Assembly (NCBI GenBank): GCA_900539595.1
Contig: UQCQ01000006.1
Span: 17,638 to 81,637, forward strand
From: an uncultured Mollicutes bacterium
GTDB taxonomy: Bacteria > Bacillota_I > Bacilli_A > RFN20 > CAG-826
Direction: 5' to 3'
DNA length: 64,000 nucleotides
Below, one piece after another: positions 42,681 through 50,057 of this stretch; the stretch's first letter is position 1; each line of letters opens with the position of its first letter. A program made the position numbers and the translations under genes. The notes below the pieces were generated by a model. The model did no database searches and was not told the origin of the DNA. It saw nothing but the letters and a program-made list of their open reading frames with translations.

Positions 42681-43286
42681 CTATTTCAGGACAAAGGATT
42701 GCAGTTTGCTTTTCTCTATAAGCGTCTCGCCGTCGTAGTTCTGAATCATAAATTCTTCCACTTTTTTAAAATCGACGGTTGCCTTTAAAAATCCAGGTAC
42801 TTTTCTTCCGGACCAATAAGCCCGATTCTTTTCATTGATTTTGTATCGATAAACCCAATTTGCCTTTTTTATGATGGAGTCTTTGTGCTCATCAATCCAA
42901 CGAGCCTCTTTTATCAAAAGCAGCCCGTAATTGCTGTCTTCTTGGTTTGAGAAACGGGCGTGTTTGTTCAAGGAAATCTCTTGGATTTGACTTAGTGGGA
43001 CTGGAATCATGTTGTTAAGCAGAACCTTCCCTAAAAATGTTCCGTTTTGAAGAACCATGCGAAGGATTGTTTGGGTGGATGGCTTCAGTTTGCCATCCTC
43101 CCCATAATCTCTAGGGTCCTTTGAGGAGAGGGGAAGGAAGTAGTGAAAGGGTTCGATAAAGACGAGAAAACCAACATAGGGACGATTGTGTTTTCGGTCA
43201 TTTTCGTGATTGGATAAAACCCTGTGATCGATGGTAGAAAGTCGCGAAATGTATTCGTCGGACACGGAAAAAAGATGAATGCTCAT
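42681..43286 (-). CDS. toxN: ToxN/AbiQ-family type III toxin (endoribonuclease)
   Basis: 201 residues. The order of motifs matches ToxN/AbiQ: FSVSDEYISRLSTIDHRV at the start, RPYVGFLVFIEPFHYFLPLSS (35-55) and GKVLLNNMIPVP (86-97), with a C-terminal helix rich in Lys. ToxN family members cut mRNA and are inhibited by a small RNA made of tandem repeats encoded just upstream. That architecture is present: promoter, three 39-nt repeats and a terminator hairpin precede this gene on the same strand. AAAGGAG lies about eleven bases before the ATG. It is about 30 residues longer than characterised ToxN and AbiQ (~170). Likely acts as phage-defence abortive infection or plasmid-type stabilisation. Confidence 0.87.
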   Translation of the reverse strand: MSIHLFSVSDEYISRLSTIDHRVLSNHENDRKHNRPYVGFLVFIEPFHYFLPLSSKDPRDYGEDGKLKPSTQTILRMVLQNGTFLGKVLLNNMIPVPLSQIQEISLNKHARFSNQEDSNYGLLLIKEARWIDEHKDSIIKKANWVYRYKINEKNRAYWSGRKVPGFLKATVDFKKVEEFMIQNYDGETLIEKSKLQSFVLK

Positions 43287-43309
43287 ACTTTGGATGGCTC
43301 CTTTCAGGC

Positions 43310-43363
43310 AAAAAGAAAAGCGGGGATATGCAATTCTCTTAAGATGATGATATTTCCCCGCTT
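43310..43363 (-). terminator. Terminator between antitoxin repeats and toxN
   Basis: On the minus strand AAGCGGGGA (43363-43355) pairs with TCCCCGCTT (43326-43318) and is followed by TTCTTTTT. In type III systems a leaky terminator at this place sets the high antitoxin-to-toxin ratio. Confidence 0.85.
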
Positions 43364-43486
43364 GATTTTAAAGTTCCGCACTATGTGGCAGCGGCCGTCC
43401 AAGATTTTAAAGTTCCGCACTATGTGGCAGCGGCCGTCCAAGATTTTAAAGTTCCGCACTATGTGGCAGCGGCCGTCCAAGATTTT
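43364..43486 (-). ncRNA. toxI: ToxI-like antitoxin RNA, array 1 (three identical 39-nt repeats)
   Basis: Three perfect 39-base repeats occupy 43364-43402, 43403-43441 and 43442-43480, plus the first six bases of a fourth. Each contains the block TTTAAAATC on the transcribed strand. Upstream is a small GCAAG-AAAC-type hairpin (43487-43500) and a promoter; downstream a terminator and then toxN. Known ToxI, CptI and TenpI antitoxins use about 2 to 6 repeats of roughly 35-48 nt, each processed by the toxin into an inhibitory pseudoknot RNA. Number, length, strand and position all agree. Confidence 0.85.
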
Positions 43487-43507
43487 GCAAGTTTCCTTGC
43501 GACTTCT

Positions 43508-43535
43508 ATTTTAGGGCATTTCTCCCCATCGTCAA
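43508..43535 (-). promoter_or_regulatory. Promoter of antitoxin array 1
   Basis: Minus strand TTGACG (43535-43530), 16 bases, TAAAAT (43513-43508). The same boxes and spacing precede the second array. Confidence 0.8.
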
Positions 43536-43572
43536 TACCCCTTGGCGAAAAATTTTTGCTTGCGGTTTTATT

Positions 43573-43621
43573 GAAAAAGAAAAGTGGGGATCATCACCCT
43601 TTTTAGAGGACGTCCCCGCTT
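43573..43621 (-). terminator. Terminator of the second antitoxin-like array
   Basis: Minus strand AAGCGGGGA (43621-43613) faces TCCCCACTT (43590-43582) with a single mismatch, followed by TTCTTTTTC. It is clearly homologous to the terminator of array 1 (same stem, same T tract). Confidence 0.75.
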
Positions 43622-43703
43622 GATTTTAAAGCTCCGCTTTGTACGGCAACGGATACCGAGATTTTAAAGCTCCGATTTATACGGCGACGGATACCGAGAT
43701 TTT
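43622..43703 (-). ncRNA. Second ToxI-like antitoxin RNA array (two 38-nt repeats, no toxin of its own)
   Basis: Two 38-base repeats (43622-43659 and 43660-43697; three differences between them) and the start of a third. The first block GATTTTAAAG and the CTCCG following it are shared with array 1, but the variable half differs entirely. The same GCAAG hairpin (43704-43717) and the same promoter lie upstream, and a homologous terminator downstream. No toxN gene or remnant fits in the ~40 bases between this unit and array 1. It is a complete antitoxin-style transcription unit, either left from a lost second system or an extra antidote. Confidence 0.75.
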
Positions 43704-43725
43704 GCAAGTTTCCTTGCGCCTTTCT

Positions 43726-43753
43726 ATTTTATAGCGTTTTTTCTTATCGTCAA
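43726..43753 (-). promoter_or_regulatory. Promoter of the second antitoxin-like array
   Basis: Minus strand TTGACG (43753-43748), 16 bases, TAAAAT (43731-43726), preceded by TA to give TATAAAAT. Identical boxes and spacing to the array 1 promoter. Confidence 0.78.
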
Positions 43754-43797
43754 TAGTCCTAAGCAAAAGCTGTCATTATGACGTTATTTGTTTCCGG

Positions 43798-44280
43798 TTA
43801 ATTCCACCACTCAACGCGGACTTCGTCAAAATAAGCACGGACTTTCGGGGAAGGATCCACATAGATTTCCCTCATATGATCCATCACGTCCTCGGGGACC
43901 CATTTCTCCTTGGGTCGCATCTTGTTTTGCTTATAGCAGATCGAATAATCGTGCATCTTCACCATGAACAGAATGGCTTTGTCATAACCCTGAATCCGCT
44001 CCATGTAATATTCCCGACGATAATCATCGAGGAAGATGGAATCTTCGATGACCGTGCATTCTTGGCCTTCGTAGGCCTTGAAGATTTCGTTGGTTTCGCG
44101 AATCATCTCGTCGAAGATGATTTCCATTTTCGGCGGGAACACCAAATAGGACCCCGTGATTTTCTTTCTCGTTTCATCGGTGTCGACGATGAAAACGTTC
44201 GGGTGTTCCTTTTGGTATTTTTTGCACCAAGTGGATTTCCCTGACCCCGGGATCCCCGCCATTAAAATTAACGTATGCAT
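43798..44280 (-). CDS. Small P-loop kinase (AAA_33, polynucleotide-kinase-like)
   Basis: 160 residues. Walker A AGIPGSGKST at 8-17, FIVDTDETRKKITG with the Asp pair of the substrate site, VIEDSIFLDDYRREYY, and a lid-like KQNKMRPKEKWVPEDVM. The pattern fits small kinases of the AAA_33 / T4 polynucleotide-kinase-like group. The gene begins five bases after the stop of the second PhnE-type permease, so it is the last gene of the phosphonate-type transporter operon. It may phosphorylate the imported compound or a nucleoside-like product; the substrate is unknown. Confidence 0.7.
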   Translation of the reverse strand: MHTLILMAGIPGSGKSTWCKKYQKEHPNVFIVDTDETRKKITGSYLVFPPKMEIIFDEMIRETNEIFKAYEGQECTVIEDSIFLDDYRREYYMERIQGYDKAILFMVKMHDYSICYKQNKMRPKEKWVPEDVMDHMREIYVDPSPKVRAYFDEVRVEWWN

Positions 44281-44285
44281 AGGGC

Positions 44286-45224
44286 TTAAACGAGTTTCTT
44301 ACGGAGGTAGGAGGAGAGCAAGTTGATGCCAACAACCAAAATCACGATGCCAAAGATACAGGCTCCCAATGCATGGTAATGGGTGCTTTGGATGGAGAGG
44401 TAATAACCAATTCCACCTTCTAGGCCAAGGACAACGCCTAAAATGGTCGCGGTACGGATATTGATGTCAAAGCGATATAAGGCAACCGATAATAGACCCG
44501 GCAAAGCCTGGGGCATGACGGCAAGGTGGATGGCCTGCCATTTGGAGGCACCGCCACTATAAATGCCCTCCAAGGGTCCCATCTCAATCCCATCGATTTG
44601 ATCGGCGTAGAGTTTGCCGATCATCCCAATGGAATGGATGCCGATGACCAAAACGCCAGAAAGGAAGGAATAGCCGGAGAAACGAATTAATAAAATCGCG
44701 AATACGAGTTCGGGGAAGGTGCGGATGACGATGAGGATAATTTCGCTGATCCACGCCCATTTGCCGAAGAGCTTATGGGAAGCGAGTAACCCAAAGGGAA
44801 TCGCGATTAACGAAGCGATGAAGGTTCCGATATAGGCGATGCCAAACGTCTTGATGATCATGTAGATGACCGATTCGGTGAATTCGTATTCCCCAAATCC
44901 AAAGAAGATTTGCCAGAAGGTGGGATGGCTTAAATCAAACAGCATCCCAATGCTTTTGAATCCCTCGCCAAAATTGCCCCCGATGTTAGAGAGATAATAA
45001 TTCATGTCCAAATCAAAATGGACATAAGTAAGAGCGCAGAGCAAAGCAAAACCGAATAGGATCAAGAGAATCCAGTTCTGTGGGCGTCTTGCGTAGGCTG
45101 CGTCCGTGGATTCATAATGCTTGGGTTTTTTTAAAGACACCTCGTCAATAATCATCATGACGATGGCTAGGACTAAGAAGATGAGTCCCGTATAACCGGA
45201 TATAGATTTAAAGATATCGTTCAT
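44286..45224 (-). CDS. phnE: Phosphonate-type ABC transporter permease (PhnE, second)
   Basis: 312 residues, about six helices. The coupling loop reads EGIYSGGASKWQAIHLAVMP, and the segment FPELVFAILLIRFSG is typical of PhnE. Its start overlaps the stop of the other permease by four bases. Two PhnE-type permeases in tandem are common in Gram-positive phosphonate/phosphite importers. Confidence 0.87.
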   Translation of the reverse strand: MNDIFKSISGYTGLIFLVLAIVMMIIDEVSLKKPKHYESTDAAYARRPQNWILLILFGFALLCALTYVHFDLDMNYYLSNIGGNFGEGFKSIGMLFDLSHPTFWQIFFGFGEYEFTESVIYMIIKTFGIAYIGTFIASLIAIPFGLLASHKLFGKWAWISEIILIVIRTFPELVFAILLIRFSGYSFLSGVLVIGIHSIGMIGKLYADQIDGIEMGPLEGIYSGGASKWQAIHLAVMPQALPGLLSVALYRFDINIRTATILGVVLGLEGGIGYYLSIQSTHYHALGACIFGIVILVVGINLLSSYLRKKLV

Positions 45225-46174
45225 CTGGATTTCCTCGACAAGATATTGGAAACAACTTGAAGCAAGATGACTTCGATGAACAAGGGGATAAGCAAAGCCC
45301 CAATGCAGTCATAATGGGATTCGCCGAATTCCTGCTGGAGCAAATACCCATATCCGCCTGCTCCGACGTAACCTAAAATCACGGAAGCACGGATATTGAT
45401 TTCGAAGGTATAAAGGAAGTTTGCAAAAAACATCGGGAGGATTTCAGGGTGCAATCCCAGGTGGATGCACTGAAGGAGTCCGCCGCCATTGGAACGAATC
45501 GCTTCAAAAGGCGACATCTCCAAGGTCTCGATGAATTCATACATGAGCTGATACATGATGCCCAAGGTGAAGACGGCGATCGAAGCGATACCCGTCACGA
45601 TGTTGGGTCCGAAGAAGAAGCGGAGGAAGATGGCCATGACCATCTGAGGAATCGTGCGCAACAAGGCGTTGAAGATGCGGAAGGGCTGGTAGACCGCGGG
45701 TTTATGGGTGATGTTACGAGCACAAAGGTAGAAAACCGGAATCGAGATGATCGACCCGATCAACGTCCCGATAAAGCACATCTCCGTTGTGGACCAAATC
45801 GTGGGAACGGCTTTGTTCCAAAGGTAATTCCAATATCCCGCGGAATTCCCCAGCGAATTCTTATTTGGGGTGAACAAAGAAACAAAAATACCACCAATCT
45901 CCTCCCAGTGAATGACCATCCTCGCGCTGTAATCTACCGTGAAAAAACAGGCGATAAAAATGGCGACGGCAAGGCTAATGGCTACAATTGGGAAGATCGG
46001 ACGTTTCTTGCGAATCGTTCTCACCATCGACCCGTCTTGGGCGGGAGAGATATCCAAGGTTTGGTTGTAATAGAAAAGGGAATCCCATTTTTCTTTTCGG
46101 GCTTTTTTCTTTTCTTCCTTTCGCTGGACCTTCTTGGCCTGCTCCAGGATTTCTTCTTGGGTTTTCGGCTTCAT
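45221..46174 (-). CDS. phnE: Phosphonate-type ABC transporter permease (PhnE, first)
   Basis: 317 residues from ATG 46174, with GAGGGG just upstream; an in-frame TTG at 46192 is less likely. A long charged cytoplasmic N-terminus (about 60 residues, many Lys/Glu) precedes the helices. Coupling loop EAIRSNGGGLLQCIHLGLHP; RTIPQMVMAIFLRFFFG is PhnE-like. It pairs with the second permease and with the PhnC-type ATPase just upstream. Confidence 0.87.
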   Translation of the reverse strand: MKPKTQEEILEQAKKVQRKEEKKKARKEKWDSLFYYNQTLDISPAQDGSMVRTIRKKRPIFPIVAISLAVAIFIACFFTVDYSARMVIHWEEIGGIFVSLFTPNKNSLGNSAGYWNYLWNKAVPTIWSTTEMCFIGTLIGSIISIPVFYLCARNITHKPAVYQPFRIFNALLRTIPQMVMAIFLRFFFGPNIVTGIASIAVFTLGIMYQLMYEFIETLEMSPFEAIRSNGGGLLQCIHLGLHPEILPMFFANFLYTFEINIRASVILGYVGAGGYGYLLQQEFGESHYDCIGALLIPLFIEVILLQVVSNILSRKSR

Positions 46175-46181
46175 AATCCCC

Positions 46182-46955
46182 TCATTTCTCAAGGGAACCG
46201 CTTAAGGTTTCGTTGGAATTCAAAGCGCGTCCATAGATGGTCTTGATGACTTCGTCGTTGACCTCTTCGGGCTTGCCGTCAAAAACAATTTGTCCTCCTT
46301 TAACCCCGATGATGCGGGTGGAATATTTTTTGGCGATGTCCACGTGGTGCATGTTCGCTAGAATCGTGATGCCCATTTGGTTGATGCGGGTGAAGTCTTC
46401 CATTACCGACAAGGTGGTCACGGGGTCCAAGGAGGCGACCGGTTCATCCGCGAGGATTAAACGGGGCTCCTGGGTTAAGGCGCGAGCCAAGGCAACGCGT
46501 TGTTGCTGGCCGCCAGAAAGCTGGTCGGCACGGACATAGGCCTTATCCAAAATCCCTAGTTTATCCAAGGAACGTAAGGCCAGCATCTTTTCCTCTTTGC
46601 TATATAAGCCAAGGAAAGTGGCAAACCAATTATGGTAGCCAACACGCCCTGCTAAAACGTTCTTGAAAACGGTAGAACGCTTTACCAGATTGAAGGACTG
46701 GAAAATCATTCCAATGCCCCTTCGTTCCATCCGCAAGGCCTTGCCCCGTAGTTTCGAGATATCCACCCCATCTACGAGCAATTCTCCCCCTTGGATATCG
46801 TGCATGCGGTTCACGCAGCGGATCAATGTGCTTTTTCCCGCGCCCGATAACCCAATGATTGAGACGAACTCCCCGTCGTGAATTGTCAAATTGACATCAG
46901 AGAGGGCTTTATATCCGTTCGGATAGACTTTATCGACGTGTTTGAATTCAACCAT
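46182..46955 (-). CDS. phnC: Phosphonate-type ABC transporter ATPase (PhnC)
   Basis: 257 residues. Walker A GLSGAGKST, signature LSGGQQQRVALARAL, Walker B LILADEPVASLDP and H-loop ANMHHVDIA are all intact. FQSFNLVKRSTVFKNVLAGRVG is characteristic of PhnC. It drives the PhnE pair encoded downstream. No C-P lyase or phosphonatase gene is in the window, so the cargo may be phosphonate, phosphite or another phosphorylated compound. Confidence 0.9.
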   Translation of the reverse strand: MVEFKHVDKVYPNGYKALSDVNLTIHDGEFVSIIGLSGAGKSTLIRCVNRMHDIQGGELLVDGVDISKLRGKALRMERRGIGMIFQSFNLVKRSTVFKNVLAGRVGYHNWFATFLGLYSKEEKMLALRSLDKLGILDKAYVRADQLSGGQQQRVALARALTQEPRLILADEPVASLDPVTTLSVMEDFTRINQMGITILANMHHVDIAKKYSTRIIGVKGGQIVFDGKPEEVNDEVIKTIYGRALNSNETLSGSLEK

Positions 46956-46983
46956 AGGTACACCACCCTTTAATTGTGCCTAA

Positions 46984-47009
46984 GCCCCCTTGGGCGGACC
47001 CAAGGGGGC
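46984..47009 (-). promoter_or_regulatory. Strong intercistronic hairpin between the binding protein and ATPase genes
   Basis: GCCCCCTTGGG (46984-46994) pairs perfectly with CCCAAGGGGGC (46999-47009) around a four-base loop. No T tract follows on the minus strand, so it looks like an mRNA-stabilising or processing hairpin that raises binding-protein levels over the membrane subunits. Confidence 0.65.
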
Positions 47010-47036
47010 AAAAGCCTTTATCTTATCGAATCGAAA

Positions 47037-48326
47037 TTAGCAGGCGGTGCCGTCGGGTTTAACCTCGCCGTTCATCGCTTTGCGTTGGAGTTCTTTGTGT
47101 TCATCGTCGAACATGCTGGTTTCCGTGTCACCGGCGAAGTCTTCGGCTTGAACTTTGTATCCAGCGCGGGTCGCGGACATATAGACTTGAATTTTTCCTT
47201 CGTTCAAAGCGCAGGCTTGAGCATAGCTGCCAGCGGGGAGGAAGGCTGCGTCGATTTGACCGGCGGCAAGAGCACTGGTGACGGCTTCGTATCCACCGTC
47301 TTTGGTACCAACACCAATCTTGAAGGAGAATTTGTTGCCCACCAAGCGGTTGAGGATCGGCTCGAGTTTCTTGGCGCGGCTTTCAAGGGTTTGGGCATCG
47401 TTAGAAGGAACGAGCTTAATGTTGATTTCGTTGTCAGCGTCCGTGGTCTCTTTCGCCGGGTATTTCGGGTTTTCGTTGATCGTGATGTCTTTACCGTTTT
47501 GCTTTTGCTGCCAGACATACATGTCTTTGGCGGCCTTGTAAGCAGCGTCGGTAGTTTTGGCGTAGCCAGTGTGGGAATAGATTTGGTAGAGCAACCAAGC
47601 GCCGGTATCTTCGGTCTTGATATCGCCATCGGTGGTCGCGCCGGAGAAAGCGGTCCAGATGGCTTCTCGCTTGGCGTCGGAAAGGGCCGCACGGACGGAG
47701 ATCGTATCGTTCATGATCGGATCGGTGATGCCGACGGTGTAGGTGTTGGCGAAGAGGTTCTCGTTACCTTCGTATTTGCCGTCTTTTTGAACGAAAGCAG
47801 AGCCATAACGGGTATCCATGAATCCGCAGGAGACATCGATCGTGCCGGTCATAAGCATATCGACGCCATCCGGATATTGTGCTTGGTTGATGCCGATGAC
47901 GGCTTTCTTCTTATCATCAGCAGAGAGCTTGTTATATTCTTCGCGGGTCTTGAATCCGAGGGTATAGCCGTGTTGATAGAGGTAATAGGTCGGATAGACG
48001 GTGCCGGCGCTAGAAGTGCTGGACATATGTCCCCAGACAGCTTCGCCTTCATGGAGCTTGGCCAAGACTTGGTCTTCGGTCATGCCTTTGGTGATGCCAA
48101 AAGCCTTCTTTCCGATGAATTCGCGGGCTTGGTCGCGGAGAGTGTACATGACAGCGGAATAGAAATTGACTTTCTTTGCGCTTTGCTGACCGCGGTAGAC
48201 ATAAGCGCCTTCGGGCAAAGCGTCACATTTGGCGTCAATGGCGTTGCCATGAACGCCACCGCAGCTTGCTAGAAGCGCGGGAACAGCGAGGGCGAGAACG
48301 AAAAACTTCTTCGAAACGTGTTTCAT
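47037..48326 (-). CDS. phnD: PhnD-like substrate-binding lipoprotein, apparently circularly permuted
   Basis: 429 residues from ATG 48326 (AAAGGAA upstream). Lipobox ALLASC at 18-22. In ordinary PhnD the protein starts with a lobe of the type 'IGLVPSED..L..LEPLLDYLE..LG' and YAAVIEAL..G.vDiAflgpaSY. Here that lobe is at the C-terminus (300-390: INIKLVPSNDAQTLESRAKK, GGYEAVTSALAAGQIDAAFL, AGSYAQA), while the part that normally follows, from NFYSAVMYTLRD through STSSAGTVYPTYYLYQHGY and LMTGTIDVSCGF to the final helices, fills residues ~50-275. The order of lobes is thus exchanged, with a linker at 275-300. First gene of the phn-type operon. An odd 40-residue acidic tail ends in TAC. Confidence 0.75.
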   Translation of the reverse strand: MKHVSKKFFVLALAVPALLASCGGVHGNAIDAKCDALPEGAYVYRGQQSAKKVNFYSAVMYTLRDQAREFIGKKAFGITKGMTEDQVLAKLHEGEAVWGHMSSTSSAGTVYPTYYLYQHGYTLGFKTREEYNKLSADDKKKAVIGINQAQYPDGVDMLMTGTIDVSCGFMDTRYGSAFVQKDGKYEGNENLFANTYTVGITDPIMNDTISVRAALSDAKREAIWTAFSGATTDGDIKTEDTGAWLLYQIYSHTGYAKTTDAAYKAAKDMYVWQQKQNGKDITINENPKYPAKETTDADNEINIKLVPSNDAQTLESRAKKLEPILNRLVGNKFSFKIGVGTKDGGYEAVTSALAAGQIDAAFLPAGSYAQACALNEGKIQVYMSATRAGYKVQAEDFAGDTETSMFDDEHKELQRKAMNGEVKPDGTAC

Positions 48327-48627
48327 GAAATGATTCCTTTCTGGGTTTCCCCAACACGCGTTGGCATGGAAGCAAACCAAAAAAAGAGGGAAAGGCCCCG
48401 TGACGGATGCCATGCTGCTTTCTGCGTTTGCTTCATAACCGCTCTATAGTTTAATTCCAGTTTTCTAGACAAAAAAAGCCCCAATTTTCAAGAAAACGCT
48501 TTGATAAAAAAGAACGTTGAAATTGGTATCCCAATAGAGGGAAAATATAATTCCTGCCCCATAAGGAAATAGATCGATAAAGAAGAGCGAAACCCTTCTA
48601 GGGTTTATCTAATAATCCCCTTTTTCT
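48327..48627. other. Intergenic region upstream of phnD
   Basis: About 300 bases between divergent genes. On the minus strand a TTGTCT ... TATAGA pair around 48470-48440 could be the phnD promoter, and AGAAAACGCTTTGA (48491-48504) is a weak cre-like site. I see no gene or structured RNA here. Confidence 0.35.
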
Positions 48628-48664
48628 AGTCGAAAAAAATCAAAGACTTTGGAAAATTTCGACT
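48628..48664. repeat. 37-bp repeat R1 flanking an ATPase gene
   Basis: A 37-base element that starts AGTCGAAA and ends TTTCGACT, so its ends are inverted copies of each other. It differs from R3 (50056-50092) at one base and from R2 (48701-48737) at about four. Confidence 0.85.
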
Positions 48665-48670
48665 TGAATT

Positions 48671-48698
48671 TTGCAATTAAGGGTCATTGCGATATAAT
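48671..48698 (+). promoter_or_regulatory. Promoter of the ATPase gene, between R1 and R2
   Basis: TTGCAA (48671-48676), 16 bases, TATAAT (48693-48698). R1 ends six bases before the -35 box and R2 begins two bases after the -10 box, so the repeats frame the promoter and R2 covers the transcription start. Confidence 0.7.
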
Positions 48699-48700
48699 GT

Positions 48701-48737
48701 AGTCGAAAAAAATCAAAGACTTGGAGAATTATCGACT
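48701..48737. repeat. 37-bp repeat R2 abutting the ATPase start codon
   Basis: Same 37-base element with AGTCGA and TCGACT ends; its last base directly precedes the ATG at 48738, and its GGAG (48723-48726) may supply the ribosome site. It is the most diverged of the three copies. Confidence 0.85.
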
Positions 48738-50057
48738 ATGTATTTTGACCGAAAATGGTATTTGAATCAGTTAATTGCCAAGAAAAATAACGCATTAATC
48801 AAAGTGATTACCGGAGCAAGAAGAAGTGGAAAATCCTATTTGATGAACCAGATTTTCTATGGCTCTTTGTTAAAGGACGGGGTGAAGGAAAAAAACATCA
48901 TCCGTTTCGCTTTTGATAACGATGAACATCTTGATCTTCTTGATTCCTTTTACCCCGAAGAAAAAACGAAAATCAGCGTCGGGAAAGACGCCTATGTCGT
49001 TAATTCCAAGAAGTTCCGAGCCTATATCAAAAGCGTGACCAATGACACGGAGAAGTTCTATTTATTGTTAGATGAAATCCAATTATTGGAGTCTTTTGTT
49101 GGCACTTTAAATGGGTTTTTGTCCCATGCCAATTTCGATGTCTATGTTACGGGGAGTAATTCCCAATTGCTGTCTTCGGAAATCGAGACGAAATTCCGGG
49201 GAAGGAAATCCTCCACCCATTTGCTCCCCTTATCGTTTTCCGAGTTCGTATCGGGCAGCCAGCTGTCTCCGGATTTAGCGTGGAAGAAATACATTGTTAC
49301 CGGAGGCATTCCCATTGTTTATCAGCAAAAAGAAGAAGACCGAGAATCCTATTTGATGGATTTATGCCAAGAGACGTATCTGAAGGACATCATCGGGAGA
49401 AAACATGTTAAAGACGGGGATACCTTATCCGATTTATTTGGGGTCCTAGCTTCTTGCGTGGGATCGGGGGTCAGCCCATCTAGTCTAGAGAAAGCCTTTC
49501 GAGCAAGAAAAAGCGTTTCCGTCAGCGATGACACGATTGCCACTTACATCCATCATTTCAAAGACGCCTTCGTTGTCTCCATTGCTAACAAATACAACAT
49601 TAAAGGGAGAGCCTATATCAACACGCCTTTTAAGGTTTATTTTGAAGATATCGGGGTGCGGAACGCACGGACGAATTTCTCCCAAATCGAAGAAACCCAC
49701 TTAATGGAAAATATCATTTATAACGAACTAAGGTATCGCGGCTTCCACGTATCGGTAGGAGAAGTGGATGTGAATGAGATGACCGATCGAATCGATATCA
49801 ATGGAAAGAAAATTTACAAACAAAAATCGTTAGAAGTCGATTTCATCGCCACGAAAGGGAATCAAAAATATTACATTCAATCCTGCCTAAACATGAATGA
49901 TGAAGAGACTTTAAAAAGAGAAAAAAGAAGTCTTCACGCGATTGATGATTCCTTTGAAAAGATCATCGTCACGAAAAATGGATTGGATACGTTTATCGAT
50001 GAAAACGGCTATCGCATCATCGATATCTTTGATTTCTTGTTAAATCCTCCTTTCTAG
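48738..50057 (+). CDS. AAA_14/DUF4143 P-loop ATPase bracketed by 37-bp repeats
   Basis: 439 residues from ATG 48738; the frame extends to 48687 but that part lies in promoter and repeat. Walker A GARRSGKS (26-33), Walker B LLLDEIQLL, sensor YVTGSNSQLL, then FRGRKSSTHLLPLSFSEF, all hallmarks of the family. The C-terminal nuclease-like domain has EVDFIAT then YYIQSC, where the ExK of active PD-(D/E)XK nucleases is replaced by QSC, so cleavage is doubtful. The stop codon TAG is made by the first bases of repeat R3. It is a close relative of the gene at 50801 on the other strand. Confidence 0.85.
   Translation: MYFDRKWYLNQLIAKKNNALIKVITGARRSGKSYLMNQIFYGSLLKDGVKEKNIIRFAFDNDEHLDLLDSFYPEEKTKISVGKDAYVVNSKKFRAYIKSVTNDTEKFYLLLDEIQLLESFVGTLNGFLSHANFDVYVTGSNSQLLSSEIETKFRGRKSSTHLLPLSFSEFVSGSQLSPDLAWKKYIVTGGIPIVYQQKEEDRESYLMDLCQETYLKDIIGRKHVKDGDTLSDLFGVLASCVGSGVSPSSLEKAFRARKSVSVSDDTIATYIHHFKDAFVVSIANKYNIKGRAYINTPFKVYFEDIGVRNARTNFSQIEETHLMENIIYNELRYRGFHVSVGEVDVNEMTDRIDINGKKIYKQKSLEVDFIATKGNQKYYIQSCLNMNDEETLKREKRSLHAIDDSFEKIIVTKNGLDTFIDENGYRIIDIFDFLLNPPF

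Noticed and set aside
43224..43606. Plus-strand ORFs of 73-96 codons through the repeat array
   Set aside because: They translate the antitoxin repeats antisense, have no ribosome site, and only stay open because the 39-nt unit is a multiple of three.
43364..43697. CRISPR array
   Set aside because: The 38-39-nt units are directly abutting with no spacers, there are no cas genes, and promoter, terminator and adjacent ToxN protein fit a type III antitoxin much better.
46974..48272. 432-codon plus-strand ORF
   Set aside because: It is the antisense shadow of the phnD gene, which has signal peptide, lipobox and recognisable lobes; the plus-strand translation has no domain and no ribosome site.
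47037..48326. Two unrelated domains fused by chance instead of a permuted PhnD
   Set aside because: Both halves match consecutive parts of one PhnD chain and the gene is followed by phnC and two phnE genes; still to be tested by structure prediction.
44286..48326. C-P lyase type phosphonate catabolism
   Set aside because: Only transporter genes and a kinase are present; no phnG-M, phnX or phnA/W homologue was seen.
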